Shown one piece after another: positions 8,246 to 17,824 of a DNA stretch of 64,000 nt. How positions within the stretch are numbered: position 1 is the first letter of the stretch; the number at the start of each line of letters is the position of its first letter. Origin of the DNA: Chloroflexota bacterium (GTDB lineage: Bacteria > Chloroflexota > Anaerolineae > Promineifilales > Promineifilaceae). The stretch spans positions 1 to 64,000 of the forward strand of contig JAGNBF010000031.1 of assembly GCA_018004935.1 (NCBI GenBank), read 5' to 3'. Below the pieces are notes generated by a model. It was not told where the DNA came from. It was given only the letters and a program-made list of their open reading frames with translations, and searched no databases. The position numbers and the translations under genes are program-made.

Positions 8246-9378
8246 TACGACTGACTATTCCTTCTCTGGATGAGGACGATTTTGCCGCTGTGCGGGCGGT
8301 GTTGGAAACCGGTTATCTGGTGCAGGGGGCACAGGTACGCGCCTTTGAGCAGGCGGTAGCCGAATTTGTGGGTTGCGCCGAAGCCGTGGCCGTGTCGAAT
8401 TGCACTGCCGCCCTCCACCTGGCCTTGTTGGCGCTGGGGGTTGGCTCCGGCGATCTGGTGCTGGTGACGACCTACTCCTGGCCTGCCACTGCCAACGTTA
8501 TTGAGCTGTGCGGGGCGCAACCCGTTTTTGTGGAGATTGAGCCGGACACGTTTAATATGTCTCCAGAGCGACTGGAAGCGGCGTTGCGGCCGCTGATGGC
8601 AAACCCCACCACCGCCCGCCGGGTTAAAGCCATTCTGCCTGTACACACCTTTGGTCAAATGGCCGACATGGCCGCGATTACAGCCATTGCCGCCCGTTAT
8701 GATTTGCCGGTGATTGAGGATGCCGCCTGTGCCCTAGGCGCATCATGGCAAGAAAAAGCGGCAGGAACCTGGGGGGCGCTGGGCTGTTTTAGCTTCCATC
8801 CGCGTAAGGCGGTCACGACGGGCGAGGGGGGCATTATCACCACTCAGGATGGGGAACTGGCCCGGCAATTACGGGCGTTGCGTAATCATGGGCAAGACCC
8901 CGCGGCCGCGATGATTGATTTTGTTATGCCCGGTTTCAACTACCGGCTGACAGAATTCCAGGGGGCGTTGGGCCTTACCCAAATGGCGAAGTTGGCCCGG
9001 ATTATAGCGGCGCGGCGAGAAAAAGCGGCCGCGTATGATCGGTTGTTGGCTGGTGGCCCCATTGAGGCCCCATTTGTGCCCGTGGGTAGCCAGCCCGTCT
9101 ACCAGTCCTATGTGGTATTGTTGCCGGAAGCGGTGATGGACAGGCGTGCGGCCGCGAGCCAACAACTGCGCCAATTGGGTATCGAAACCACCATCGGCAC
9201 CTGGCACATGCCCCTTACTACCTATTTCCGTACCCGCTACACCTTCCAACCGGGCGATTTTCCCGTCACGGATGCTGTTTTTGCCCGTACCCTCACCTTG
9301 CCCCTGCATGAATTTTTGACCCTAGATGAGCAGAAACAGGTGGTGACACAGTTGATGAGCGTTTTATTCGGTGAATGA
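8242..9378 (+). CDS. DegT/DnrJ/EryC1-type sugar aminotransferase
   Basis: A 378-residue PLP-dependent fold-type I enzyme that aminates keto-sugars. N-terminal [17 protein letters not shown] and the glycine/serine substrate loop match the family. [10 protein letters not shown] (about residues 157-166) supplies the PLP-contacting Asp. [15 protein letters not shown] (about 178-192) contains the Lys that forms the Schiff base. Its start overlaps the epimerase stop. The product is probably an amino-sugar later acylated by the next enzyme (inference). Length is normal and no key residue is missing. Confidence 0.95.
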   Translation: MIRLTIPSLDEDDFAAVRAVLETGYLVQGAQVRAFEQAVAEFVGCAEAVAVSNCTAALHLALLALGVGSGDLVLVTTYSWPATANVIELCGAQPVFVEIEPDTFNMSPERLEAALRPLMANPTTARRVKAILPVHTFGQMADMAAITAIAARYDLPVIEDAACALGASWQEKAAGTWGALGCFSFHPRKAVTTGEGGIITTQDGELARQLRALRNHGQDPAAAMIDFVMPGFNYRLTEFQGALGLTQMAKLARIIAARREKAAAYDRLLAGGPIEAPFVPVGSQPVYQSYVVLLPEAVMDRRAAASQQLRQLGIETTIGTWHMPLTTYFRTRYTFQPGDFPVTDAVFARTLTLPLHEFLTLDEQKQVVTQLMSVLFGE

Positions 9379-9423
9379 ACCGGCAGGAAAGGCCGTTTTA
9401 CAGGCGAGAGTAGAGCATTGACA

Positions 9424-9954
9424 ATGAATTCTGGGTATCCCATACGACGTTCACATGGCACGGGGGAATTTACACTGGAGCAGTTTGCCCGTTTGGGAGA
9501 TGGGGTAGTGTTTGAGCCGGGAGTGTTGGTGTTTCACCCGGAAAATATCGAAATTGGGGCTGGGGTATATGTGGGCCACCAGACTATTTTGAAGGGGTAT
9601 TATCAAAACAAACTGATCATCGGTTCCGGAACCTGGATTGGTCAACAATGTTTTTTTCATAGCGCGGGAGGCATTACCATCGGCACGAATGTAGGTATTG
9701 GGCCGGGGGTGAAGATGATCACCTCATATCACCAGGAAGAAGGGATAGACAAGCCCATTTTGCACAGCCAGATTACCTTTGCGCCCATTGTGATTGGCGA
9801 TGATAGCGATGTGGGTGTCGGGGCGATTATTTTGCCTGGAGTACGCCTGGGCCGAGGGGTTCAGGTGGGTGCTGGAGCGGTTGTCAGCCATGATTTGCCT
9901 GATTTTGCAGTGGCGGCCGGGGTTCCGGCACGGGTGTTGCGTTTACGCGGCTAA
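9424..9954 (+). CDS. Hexapeptide-repeat (LbH) acyltransferase
   Basis: A 176-residue left-handed beta-helix protein with imperfect I-G-x-G-x-x hexads from about residue 20 to 165 (IEIGAGVYVGHQ, ITIGTNVGIGPG, VGVGAIILPGVRLGRGVQVGAGAVV). This is the fold of O- and N-acetyltransferases that use acyl-CoA. The loop YHQEEG contains a candidate catalytic His. With the aminotransferase before it, N-acetylation of an amino-sugar is plausible; O-acetylation is the alternative. An in-frame TTG at 9418 could also start the protein; I prefer ATG 9424. The next gene begins only 5 bases after its stop. Confidence 0.9.
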   Translation: MNSGYPIRRSHGTGEFTLEQFARLGDGVVFEPGVLVFHPENIEIGAGVYVGHQTILKGYYQNKLIIGSGTWIGQQCFFHSAGGITIGTNVGIGPGVKMITSYHQEEGIDKPILHSQITFAPIVIGDDSDVGVGAIILPGVRLGRGVQVGAGAVVSHDLPDFAVAAGVPARVLRLRG

Positions 9955-9959
9955 GATAC

Positions 9960-10973
9960 ATGCCCGATGCGGCGACCAAACGAAGGGCGATAGGGCAAAA
10001 AACGTTAGAGAGTCCCTTCTTCTGGATAGAACGTGACATTATGACAGATGGGCGACTAGAGGAAACCAGGTGGCAGATGATGTGGCGGGTATGGCGGCCG
10101 CGAGTCTCACGCCTGTTTACCATAACCATCCTGGCCTGGCTGGTGGTCTGGATGTGGCAACAGCGGGCCACCCTGCAACAGATTTTCCGGCAGTTGCAGG
10201 GGGGGCAAATTTTGCTCCTACTGTTTTGGTTAACCCTGAGTGTGGGGTTGGCGGCCTGGAGCTTTACCTTGTTGGTGCGGGGGATGGGGTATTCGTTTAG
10301 CTACGGCGACGGCTATCATAGTTTGAATTTATCCCAGGTGGCGGCGATGGTTCCGGGCAAGGTGTGGGGGTTTGCCGGGTTGGCGGCGTTGTTGTGGAAT
10401 AAGGGTATCTCCAAAGGGGATAGCCTGTTGATTATAACGTTGCATACAGTGTTGATGCTGAGCGCGGCCGCGATCACCGGCACCGTAGGTTTCATCGCCT
10501 TGTTAGGCTGGCAATACACCTTGTTGGCGCTACTGCCCATTGTGGCTTTGGTGGTGGGGCGTAATGGCTGGGAAAAATTATGGCAACGGTTCTTCCGCCA
10601 GACATCCCACTTCCCTTCCGCCGGACGGCTAGGACTGATTTTGGTAGTTGGTTGTGGCAGTTGGGCGGCTACCTCGGCTAGTTTTGCCCTGTTGGTGCAT
10701 CAGGTTGTCGGCAGTTGGCTGGTGTCACCCTGGTTATTAGCCAGCACATTTTCGGCGGGTTATGTAGTGGGCTACTTGAGCTTCATCACACCCGCCGGTT
10801 TAGGCGTGCGCGAGGGGGTAATGAGCCTGATTCTTGGCCCGGTTTTAGGCCCCGAACAGGCTTTAGGGTTGGCGCTGGTGTTCCGTGTCCTGCACATGGC
10901 CGTTCTCTGGTTGAATATCTTGATCACGCTGGTGTTGGTATCGCTGTTTCACTCTGGGAACCCCAAAAGGTAA
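9960..10973 (+). CDS. LPG-synthase-TM/UPF0104-family membrane protein
   Basis: A 337-residue polytopic inner-membrane protein with about 8 predicted helices. Family hallmarks visible are VPGKVWGFAGLAALLW (about residues 131-146) and SFITPAGLGVREGVM near residue 280. The family includes the flippase-like half of MprF and glycan-locus proteins thought to move lipid-linked sugars. It lacks the soluble lysyl-transferase domain. In this locus without an obvious Wzx it is a candidate translocator (inference). ATG 10041 (MTDGRLEE) is an alternative start that removes an unusual basic N-terminus. The stop codon TAA is part of the left terminal repeat of a MITE. Confidence 0.82.
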   Translation: MPDAATKRRAIGQKTLESPFFWIERDIMTDGRLEETRWQMMWRVWRPRVSRLFTITILAWLVVWMWQQRATLQQIFRQLQGGQILLLLFWLTLSVGLAAWSFTLLVRGMGYSFSYGDGYHSLNLSQVAAMVPGKVWGFAGLAALLWNKGISKGDSLLIITLHTVLMLSAAAITGTVGFIALLGWQYTLLALLPIVALVVGRNGWEKLWQRFFRQTSHFPSAGRLGLILVVGCGSWAATSASFALLVHQVVGSWLVSPWLLASTFSAGYVVGYLSFITPAGLGVREGVMSLILGPVLGPEQALGLALVFRVLHMAVLWLNILITLVLVSLFHSGNPKR

Positions 10974-11217
10974 GCGTTCAGTTACCCCACCCGGCGGTCA
11001 AACCGCCGGGCTAAATAGATGGAGCTTTGCGGGCTAAAAGCCCAGGCCAGCGGCCTTTGTCACCATAGCCCGGTCGTTATGCGTTTTGAAAATCAAAATC
11101 GGTATAAACAGTACACCCCACAGGAAGGTACACGCCCTTTTTTACCGGTTTTGATGGTAAAAACTGATTACGACCGGGCGGGTCTGGCCGATGAATATAT
11201 ATGATTGAACGCTTACC
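10969..11217. mobile_element. MITE-like element family D, full copy
   Basis: Terminal inverted repeats GGTAAGCGTTCAGTTA (left) and TGATTGAACGCTTACC (right) bound 249 bp without a gene. Inside are hairpins CCCGGCGGTcaaACCGCCGGG and GGGCTaaaAGCCC. A 160-bp copy with the same ends lies at 59644-59803 and a 79-bp deletion form at 46740-46818. The left end overlaps the stop codon of the preceding gene. Confidence 0.88.
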
Positions 11218-11259
11218 AGAAATGGGTAGTGACGCCACTGAAAAAAGGTCAAAACAGTT

Positions 11260-11320
11260 AAAAGCCCGGTTTCTTTCTCTCTGGAAGCGACGGTTAGATT
11301 AGTCAGAAACCGGGCTTTTT
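11260..11320. terminator. Stem-loop with T-tract
   Basis: AAAAGCCCGGTTTCT (11260-11274) pairs with AGAAACCGGGCTTTTT (11305-11320) across a 30-base loop. The T-run follows the stem on the + strand. It could end the glycan operon, though the long loop is unusual for a classic terminator. Confidence 0.6.
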
Positions 11321-11346
11321 GCAGTAGACTCAGTAGTGGACAATGA

Positions 11347-11452
11347 ATTTACTGAAAAAAAGGGGAGTTTTTACCGCCAAGACGCAAATCGTAAAGGTTT
11401 TCTCGGGACTTCTTCTGTTCCTGGCGGTCTTGGTGGGTCTTTTTTTCAGTGG
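11347..11452. repeat. Long imperfect inverted repeat
   Basis: TTTACTGAAAAAAAGG..ACCGCCAAGAC on the left is mirrored by GTCTTGGTGGGT..TTTTTTTCAGTGGAC on the right. No coding frame is present. It fills the spacer before the gene at 11506 together with the MITE and the stem-loop. Confidence 0.65.
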
Positions 11453-11505
11453 ACTCAATTGTGAACGATTACTAACGGCTGTTTATTGTTTACTCCGAGG
11501 CGCAG

Positions 11506-13395
11506 GTGGATAACGCAAACAAACATCGTTACGGTTATTTAAGGTTGGCGTTGGCCGTGGCTTTTTTGCTGGCCCTTTGGGTGCAATATGCGCGTTTGAT
11601 AGACCCGTATAGTGTAGAAGAAGATTTTCGCAACTTCTACTGGATGCACCGCTTCCAAAACCCGGATCTGTTTGTGGATGATCCTACCATTTATGGTCGG
11701 GTTGTCTCCTTTGTCATTGGGCCAATCGAATTCATCATGGACAATGGCAGTCCGCTGTACAGTGTACTGTTCCAATTGACCAGCGGCCTGATTGAGCCGG
11801 TTTTGTTGAGTAAATTACTCATTTTCCCTTTGTTGCTGACCGGAGCTTATTACGCTTTCGCTATTGGGGATCGGTTAAAGGGGTCGGGAACTGGGCTGGC
11901 CCTGTCCCTGGCTTTTACCAGTTTGATCCTGGCGTCCCATTCGGCGATTTCGGTTGTGGGGGGGTTGCAACGCTCTTTTGTGACGCCGTTACTCCTGGCG
12001 ATGGTGTATCACCTGTTGGTAGGGCAGTGGCACGCGGCCGCGATCTGGCTTCTGTTTGGTGGTCTTATTTACCCTCCGACTTTTCTGGTGGGAGCGGGTA
12101 CCTATGGTCTGCTCTGCCTGGGGTGGGACAAAAGTCGCCGTTGGCCGCTCATCATTCATTGGCGGCGGCTGATTCCTCTGTTGGTTGTGACCTTTTTGGT
12201 GTTGCTGGTTTTGTTGCCGGTGACATTGAGTGGTCTAAACAACACGGCGACCATTGCCAATGACGCGGCCGCGGACGGAACCAAACCGTTTATCCTGAAC
12301 GATCCCCTCTACCAAAAAGGGGGACGGTTTGCCTTTTTCCTTCTCTTTCCTTTGGTTGGGCGTGGCGGCATCGTCATAGATGGCACCGAATTGGTACATA
12401 TCCTCTTCCTGTTTGGCCTTATCATCTGGTTTTGGCGTATGAAACCCACCCTGATGACAGAGATTCCCCCCGTTCTAAAGGCCTTTTTCTTTGCCGGTGT
12501 CTTCTGTTATCTGCTCTCCTGGGTTAGTATTTTGCTCACCTCATCCTTTGTTCTCTATTTGCCCAGCCGCTTTACTCAGGCAACCTTCTTCCTGTTTGGC
12601 CTCATCGTCGCCATCATTCATCTACCCGAAGGGTTAAACAACGCCGCCCGTTGGATAATGCGCCTACAGGGAAAGCTGATCTGGGGAATTGTGCCTTTGC
12701 TGGCTCTCTCTGGGTTAATTCTCGTCCTGCCTGTTTCACCGGATAACCCATTTTTACGTACTACGGGAAGTCGCTGGTTATTATTAGGATTAATATTGGT
12801 CTGCATTGGGTTAATGGTGGTGATACAGCGACGCCGAACCAGGCTTCCTCTAGCGACTCCGGTGACGCAGGGAACAAAAACGACGCCTTCACCCTTTGTC
12901 TGGCCGTTGGTGGGGGGAATTTTGTTTGTGGCCTCGTTGTTTTATGTGCAATTGATGGGGGCAGGTTTTTACCAGGCAACCACTGATGAGCGTGCCTTGT
13001 TGGCTTTCCTGGCAACCTTACCAGAAGATAGTTTATTGGTCGGTCCCCCTTGTTTGCTTGATGGTGTACCCCTTTTTGCCCGGCGGCAGGTGCTCTTTAC
13101 CTGCGAGCGGCCGCATCCCGATCCTGATGTCGTTCGCCTGGCTTTAGAAACATACTACGCCCCGACGTTGGCCGGATTGGCCCCCTTTTGCCTGGCCCAC
13201 GGCGTTGATTATGTTGTCGTGAATGAAGCTGATTTCACCCCTGCCCGTATTGCCAGCGGCTCCTACTTCTTTGAACCCTACGATTCAGAACTGCGCCCGG
13301 TTCTACAACAACAACAAACGTTTGCCCTGGCTAAACTTGACCAGACAGAGAAACTATTTCAGCAGGGTGATCTGGTAGTTATTGCTTGCCGTTGA
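11506..13395 (+). CDS. Large polytopic membrane protein, GT-C-like architecture
   Basis: I do not recognise a named family. The 629-residue protein has a cytoplasmic N-terminus, about 11-12 hydrophobic helices up to residue 490, and a roughly 135-residue C-terminal extracytoplasmic domain starting around TDERALLAFLATLPEDS. The first loop (VEEDFRNFYWMHRFQNPDLF) is long and acidic. Acidic first loop, many helices and a soluble tail resemble GT-C glycosyltransferases and O-antigen ligase/polymerase-like proteins. This fits its place at the end of a glycan locus lacking an obvious Wzy. It starts with GTG at 11506 and a weak upstream GAGG. Function is inference only. Confidence 0.75.
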   Translation: MDNANKHRYGYLRLALAVAFLLALWVQYARLIDPYSVEEDFRNFYWMHRFQNPDLFVDDPTIYGRVVSFVIGPIEFIMDNGSPLYSVLFQLTSGLIEPVLLSKLLIFPLLLTGAYYAFAIGDRLKGSGTGLALSLAFTSLILASHSAISVVGGLQRSFVTPLLLAMVYHLLVGQWHAAAIWLLFGGLIYPPTFLVGAGTYGLLCLGWDKSRRWPLIIHWRRLIPLLVVTFLVLLVLLPVTLSGLNNTATIANDAAADGTKPFILNDPLYQKGGRFAFFLLFPLVGRGGIVIDGTELVHILFLFGLIIWFWRMKPTLMTEIPPVLKAFFFAGVFCYLLSWVSILLTSSFVLYLPSRFTQATFFLFGLIVAIIHLPEGLNNAARWIMRLQGKLIWGIVPLLALSGLILVLPVSPDNPFLRTTGSRWLLLGLILVCIGLMVVIQRRRTRLPLATPVTQGTKTTPSPFVWPLVGGILFVASLFYVQLMGAGFYQATTDERALLAFLATLPEDSLLVGPPCLLDGVPLFARRQVLFTCERPHPDPDVVRLALETYYAPTLAGLAPFCLAHGVDYVVVNEADFTPARIASGSYFFEPYDSELRPVLQQQQTFALAKLDQTEKLFQQGDLVVIACR

Positions 13396-13682
13396 ATGAG
13401 GGAAGACGAACCCCATTCTGCATATTGCCCACGTTAGAAAACTCCCCGCCTCTGGGGATGGGTCGGGGGTGGGGAAACCCCAATTATGCAATCACCCGGC
13501 AACAAGGGTTATTTTTCGTGCCCGCCAATACAAATCAGATATACTTAGCGTGCCGTATGACGCATAGCGTTGTCACCGGTTGTGTTACCTGAAAACCAGA
13601 GCGGACAGGTCATGAGACAAGTGCCAGTGCTGAAAGTCATCGTCTGTCCATAACATCCCCTGTTTCACAATTGGAGGCCTGC
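13396..13682. other. Leader region before citrate synthase
   Basis: No gene is seen. It holds a small G/C-rich hairpin near 13440-13485. A GGACAG...CTGTCC pair at about 13601-13650 could fold in the mRNA leader. A TATACT sequence near 13547 might be a -10 box. No known riboswitch consensus is recognised. The SD GGAGG at 13673-13677 fixes the downstream start. Confidence 0.45.
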
Positions 13683-14969
13683 ATGACCCAAGAAACCCTA
13701 ACTATTACTGATAATCGTACTGGTCGTAGCTACGAAATTCCGATTCAACACGGGAGCATCAAAGCCAATGACCTCCGCCAGATCAAAAGCAGTGCTGATG
13801 ATTTTGGCATTATGAGTTATGACCCTGGCTTTAAAAATACTGCTTCTACCAAAAGCACCATTACTTACATTGATGGTGATCTTGGTATCCTGGAGTATTG
13901 TGGTTATCCCATTGATCAACTGGCAGAGAAGGCCACATATTTAGAGATAGCTTATCTCCTTCTAAATCGGGAACTGCCTGATCAAAGTCAGTTAAACCAA
14001 TGGGAAGACGAAATTAAATACCACACGATGGTTCATGAAAGCATGAAACAGTTTGTGGAAAGCTTCCGCTATGATGCTCACCCTATGGGGATGTTCATCA
14101 GTAATCTGGCGGCTATGTCTACTTTTTACCCGGAAGCGCGTAACATTGATGATCCAGAAATTCGGAACTTGCAAATAAAACGCCTTATTGCCAAAGTTCC
14201 CACGATTGCCGCGTATGCTTATCGGCATAGCATGGGTTTCCCGATCAATTATCCCGATAATAATCTGTCTTATACGGGTAACTTCCTCAATATGATGTTC
14301 CGCATGGTGGAGCCGCGTTATGAGCCAAATGAGGCCTTACGTAATGCGCTGGATGTATTATTTATTCTTCACGCGGATCATGAGCAAAATTGTGGGACGA
14401 ATGCCATGCGTGCTGTGGGTAGTTCTAAAGTGGATCCGTACAGCGCGGCCGCGGCCGCGGCCGCCGCTCTTTATGGCCCCTTACACGGTGGGGCTAATGA
14501 AGAGGTCCTGCGTATGCTCACCCAAATCGGGCATGTAAACAACATCCCCGAATTTATTAAACGGGTGAAAAACCGGGAAGTCCGCTTGATGGGGTTTGGC
14601 CATCGGGTGTACAAAAATTATGATCCCCGCGCCAAAATCATCAAAAAGGTGGCCGATGAGGTGTTTGAAGTGACCGGCCGTAATCCTTTGCTGGACATCG
14701 GTCTGGAGTTGGAGCGTATTGCTCTGCAAGATGAATATTTCATCGAACGCAAACTGTACCCCAATGTGGATTTCTATTCAGGCATCATTTACCAGGCCAT
14801 TGGTCTGCCCACCAGTATGTTCCCGGTGCTGTTCGCCATTCCGCGTATGTCGGGCTGGCTGGCCCAATGGGTGGAAAGTGTGATTGATCCTGAGCAATCC
14901 ATTGCGCGGCCGCGACAACTCTACCTGGGTTCCCCCCGGCGCGATTTCAAACTCATAGATCAACGCTAA
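13683..14969 (+). CDS. gltA: Citrate synthase
   Basis: A 428-residue citrate synthase condensing acetyl-CoA with oxaloacetate at the entry of the TCA cycle. The active-site segments are intact: LHADHEQNCGTNAMR, YGPLHGGANEE with one catalytic His, MGFGHRVYKNYDPR with the other, and VDFYSGIIY with the catalytic Asp region. Length matches hexameric type II-like enzymes. SD GGAGG sits 5 bases before ATG 13683. Residues before GPLHGG form an eight-Ala run encoded by three overlapping GCGGCCGC palindromes (14445-14464), where relatives usually have mixed small residues. The gene is monocistronic, with repeat-free spacer upstream and a strong terminator downstream. Confidence 0.98.
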   Translation: MTQETLTITDNRTGRSYEIPIQHGSIKANDLRQIKSSADDFGIMSYDPGFKNTASTKSTITYIDGDLGILEYCGYPIDQLAEKATYLEIAYLLLNRELPDQSQLNQWEDEIKYHTMVHESMKQFVESFRYDAHPMGMFISNLAAMSTFYPEARNIDDPEIRNLQIKRLIAKVPTIAAYAYRHSMGFPINYPDNNLSYTGNFLNMMFRMVEPRYEPNEALRNALDVLFILHADHEQNCGTNAMRAVGSSKVDPYSAAAAAAAALYGPLHGGANEEVLRMLTQIGHVNNIPEFIKRVKNREVRLMGFGHRVYKNYDPRAKIIKKVADEVFEVTGRNPLLDIGLELERIALQDEYFIERKLYPNVDFYSGIIYQAIGLPTSMFPVLFAIPRMSGWLAQWVESVIDPEQSIARPRQLYLGSPRRDFKLIDQR

Positions 14970-14997
14970 ACCCCCTCGCCTTATACCCACACAACAC

Positions 14998-15036
14998 AAA
15001 AACGTCAGCGGTCTACACAACCGCTGACGTTTTTTG
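14998..15036. terminator. Rho-independent terminator (bidirectional)
   Basis: AACGTCAGCGG (15001-15011) pairs perfectly with CCGCTGACGTT (15021-15031), flanked by A-run and T-run. It lies between the convergent citrate synthase and beta-propeller genes and can serve both. Confidence 0.93.
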
Positions 15037-15072
15037 TTCCTGCGAAAATGTTCTTATAACGCGGTATTCCAA

Positions 15073-17616
15073 CTACTCCGCTGGTTTGGCCAGTAAAGGC
15101 ATATACATCAGCCAGGTTGTCGTTGTGTCCAGGGATGTCTCCCAAATGCCTCGCCCGTGGGTGGCCGCCCGCAACATGAATGTGACCGGATGAATTTCCA
15201 GACCGAAGATTGCTACCTGGGGTAAACCTGTGCCAAATGGCAACCAGGTAGCCCCGCCATCGGTTGAGGCATACACACCGATATCGGTGCCCACAAAAAC
15301 CAGGTTGGGTTGGGTGGGGTGGATGACGATGGCGTTGATCGGTACATCGGGAAGGCCATTGGCGGAAGCGGTCCAGGTAGCGCTGGCCCCGGCGCTCAGG
15401 TTGGTGGTTTTCCATACATTAAAGCCGGGGGTACCAAAGTAGCCAGAGTAGGTTACGTAAGCGATAGCGCTATTGGTGGGGTCAATCGCGGCCGCGCCCA
15501 CATCAAAGGTTGTGGGGAAGGGGCTGGTGGGTGGGGTCACATCTACCAGGGTAGAAGAACCGGTGCTGGTAGCAAAGACCTGGCCGGTAGTCAGGCCCAC
15601 CAGACGCACATTATCGTTTGCGGGGGCAATAGCGATGGCGCTCGCGGCCGCGCCCAAATTCTGGCTCACCGCCGTCATTGTCACCCCTTCATTACTGGAA
15701 CGATACAGTTTGCTCGTGCCAAAATAAAGTGTATTAGGATTTCCCGGCCCCCGCTCCAGGGGGGCATAAAAGCGCACGGCATCCGCACAGCTAATCCCAT
15801 TCGCTGTGCCGCCACAGCCAAAAAACACCCAACTCCCATCACTGGCACTGGCTGTATTGGTAATACGACCATAGCCAATGAGATTATTCGTCTGATTGTA
15901 ATAGGTGTGATAAATCGTTACATCAGATGTATTGGTCGCATTTTGATCAATCACAGCATACCCACCATCACCCCAGTCCGCCCGAATCCAGGTTTGGTTG
16001 GCATTGCCCCCGCATTCACCATAACAAGGGGTACCGTTGTCCTGTGTTCCCCCAATCATGAAATCAGGATCAACCGGATGTAGTTCAATGCCCATGAATT
16101 GGGTTGCGCTAAACCCACTGTTATTCAGACTGGTATATGAGGCACCCCGATTGGTAGAACGCCAGATACCGCCATCACTGCCTAAATAAACGATATTGGG
16201 ATTGGAAGGTGCCACAGTAACCACGTGGGAATCGGCATGTAAACCTACATCCACAGGGGAAAAGGATGTGCCTCCATTGGTGGAACGGATGAAGACTGTG
16301 TTGAATGCTCCCCCCACATGAATGATGTTTGAATCGTCCGGATCAACGGCAATGCCCATATCGTACCAACATTGGGGCGAGCAGAAACCCGTACCACCCG
16401 TTACGGCTGTCCAGGTGATCCCATCCGGTGATTTGATAATCTTGCCGCCCCCTTCGCCCGTTCCGGCGACAAACACAGAGCCATTGGTTGATAACTCGAT
16501 GCGGGCACTTTCCGAAGAGGTGGAAGTAATGGGGGTATAGACCCGGGTAAAAATGGGTGTTACTGCCCAGACATCGGTCGTGTGGTAAATACCGGCTTCG
16601 CCAGTGGTGGTCGTGGTGGCATCTAACACGGTGGCTAATACTGTTCCGTGGGTAACATCATTGGGATCATAAAGCAGATCGATCACTCGTTTATCTGTGG
16701 AGGCTGATACGGGTACATATTCAAAGGTGGGTGAGGCGGAGAGGGCGTTGGTAGAACGGTATAGCCCCCGTGTGGGCGCGGCCGCGGGAGTAGAACAGCC
16801 AATTCCCCCAATGCCGCCCCCCATCGCCAGCAAAATCTTGTTCGGATCAACCGGGTCTACCAGGATTTCCCCCACAGACCGTTTACCGAGAACGTTTGCC
16901 CCTACACTGTTCTGATTATACGGCCCGGCTAAATTGGCTGTTGTTTCGGCATTGGTGATAATGTAAAGTCCCACACCCGCGTAGCTGTCACAAGAATTGC
17001 TGTTCTCACCCGTTCCGATAAAGAGACGGGTGCTATCCGTTGGGTCAATGGTAATGGCCCCAATTGCCAGGGAAAGGGCATTATCCATGAGGGGTGTCCA
17101 GGTCTGACCCCCATCCAGGGTGCGATATAACCCGCCCTGAGCGGTGCCTACATAAGCGATATCTGAATTGGTGGGATGAACGGCAATGGCAATGGTGCGG
17201 CCGCTAACGGGGGCCGATTGCGTGTTTGTTTGCCCATTGGGCATGGGAGCAGGGCCGACAAAGTTCCAGGTTGGTGTGCCAAAAAATGGGGCGCGGCCGC
17301 TGGCCTGTTGTTGCATTTGTTCCAGGGCCAAAACGCGAGCATCGTAGGGTAAATCATAGGGTAAACCGCGCATTTGGGCGACGGCTGTATCTCGCATTTG
17401 TAGGTACAAACTTTCATCTACTAAATGCTCAGCAAAAGGGGGAACATCTGGATTGTAATCTTTACCTGCGTATAGATTGGTGTAGATTCCGGGGGCTAAT
17501 CCGGAACGAGCCAACGGATCATGTGCAGAAAATCCCCCTGGCCAGAAGAGCCAATAGCCTAGAAAGAGCAGGGGCACGATAAAGAAGACAAGGCGGATCA
17601 AGTTTTTAGTTTTCAT
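15073..17616 (-). CDS. Secreted BNR/sortilin-like beta-propeller protein
   Basis: An 847-residue exported protein. The N-terminal signal or anchor is MKTKNLIRLVFFIVPLLFLG. Repeated Asp-box/BNR blades follow: YRTLDGGQTWTPL, IIKSPDGITWTAV, FIRSTNGGTSFSP, WRSTNRGASYTSL and YASTDGGATWLPFG, each after V-x-V-G-T-type strands. The fold is like VPS10/sortilin and GH74 xyloglucanases, but I cannot identify catalytic Asp residues, so enzymatic activity is unproven. The C-terminus, WLMYMPLLAKPAE, carries the [LM]-P-[LIV]-[LI]-x-[KR] tail shared with three other exported proteins in the window. It is convergent with citrate synthase and has an independent start at 17616. Confidence 0.88.
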   Translation of the reverse strand: MKTKNLIRLVFFIVPLLFLGYWLFWPGGFSAHDPLARSGLAPGIYTNLYAGKDYNPDVPPFAEHLVDESLYLQMRDTAVAQMRGLPYDLPYDARVLALEQMQQQASGRAPFFGTPTWNFVGPAPMPNGQTNTQSAPVSGRTIAIAVHPTNSDIAYVGTAQGGLYRTLDGGQTWTPLMDNALSLAIGAITIDPTDSTRLFIGTGENSNSCDSYAGVGLYIITNAETTANLAGPYNQNSVGANVLGKRSVGEILVDPVDPNKILLAMGGGIGGIGCSTPAAAPTRGLYRSTNALSASPTFEYVPVSASTDKRVIDLLYDPNDVTHGTVLATVLDATTTTTGEAGIYHTTDVWAVTPIFTRVYTPITSTSSESARIELSTNGSVFVAGTGEGGGKIIKSPDGITWTAVTGGTGFCSPQCWYDMGIAVDPDDSNIIHVGGAFNTVFIRSTNGGTSFSPVDVGLHADSHVVTVAPSNPNIVYLGSDGGIWRSTNRGASYTSLNNSGFSATQFMGIELHPVDPDFMIGGTQDNGTPCYGECGGNANQTWIRADWGDGGYAVIDQNATNTSDVTIYHTYYNQTNNLIGYGRITNTASASDGSWVFFGCGGTANGISCADAVRFYAPLERGPGNPNTLYFGTSKLYRSSNEGVTMTAVSQNLGAAASAIAIAPANDNVRLVGLTTGQVFATSTGSSTLVDVTPPTSPFPTTFDVGAAAIDPTNSAIAYVTYSGYFGTPGFNVWKTTNLSAGASATWTASANGLPDVPINAIVIHPTQPNLVFVGTDIGVYASTDGGATWLPFGTGLPQVAIFGLEIHPVTFMLRAATHGRGIWETSLDTTTTWLMYMPLLAKPAE

Positions 17617-17824
17617 GTGTATCCTCTAACGGTTAAGTGGTTGTCTCAAAATGCGTCCCCTATTATGACGTTATTGGATCAAAACACCCGCACTTCTGGT
17701 GTTTCCCCCTTCCCGCCGGAAATCGCAAGGGGATGGCGAATCAACGCATGACTCGATCCGGTTTAGACCTGACAGGTTTTCGGAAACCTGTCAGGTCTGC
17801 GCGGAACTTATTCTTGGACGATTA
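17617..17824. repeat. Spacer with CTGACAGG hairpin (family F, copy 1)
   Basis: At about 17765-17797, GACCTGACAGGTTTtcgGAAACCTGTCAGGTC forms a near-perfect hairpin. The same stem recurs at about 21797-21823 and 52169-52202. The rest of this spacer shows no gene. Confidence 0.8.

Noticed and set aside
11019-11204. Small open frame in the family D element
   Set aside because: It is read-through of hairpin sequence and is not kept in the 160-bp copy.
13601-13650. Possible riboswitch in the citrate synthase leader
   Set aside because: Only one short stem can be drawn and no known aptamer consensus is visible.
15310-16083. Long + strand open frame inside the beta-propeller gene
   Set aside because: It is antisense to a gene with a signal peptide and clear BNR repeats; its Gly-rich translation is a shadow of those repeats.
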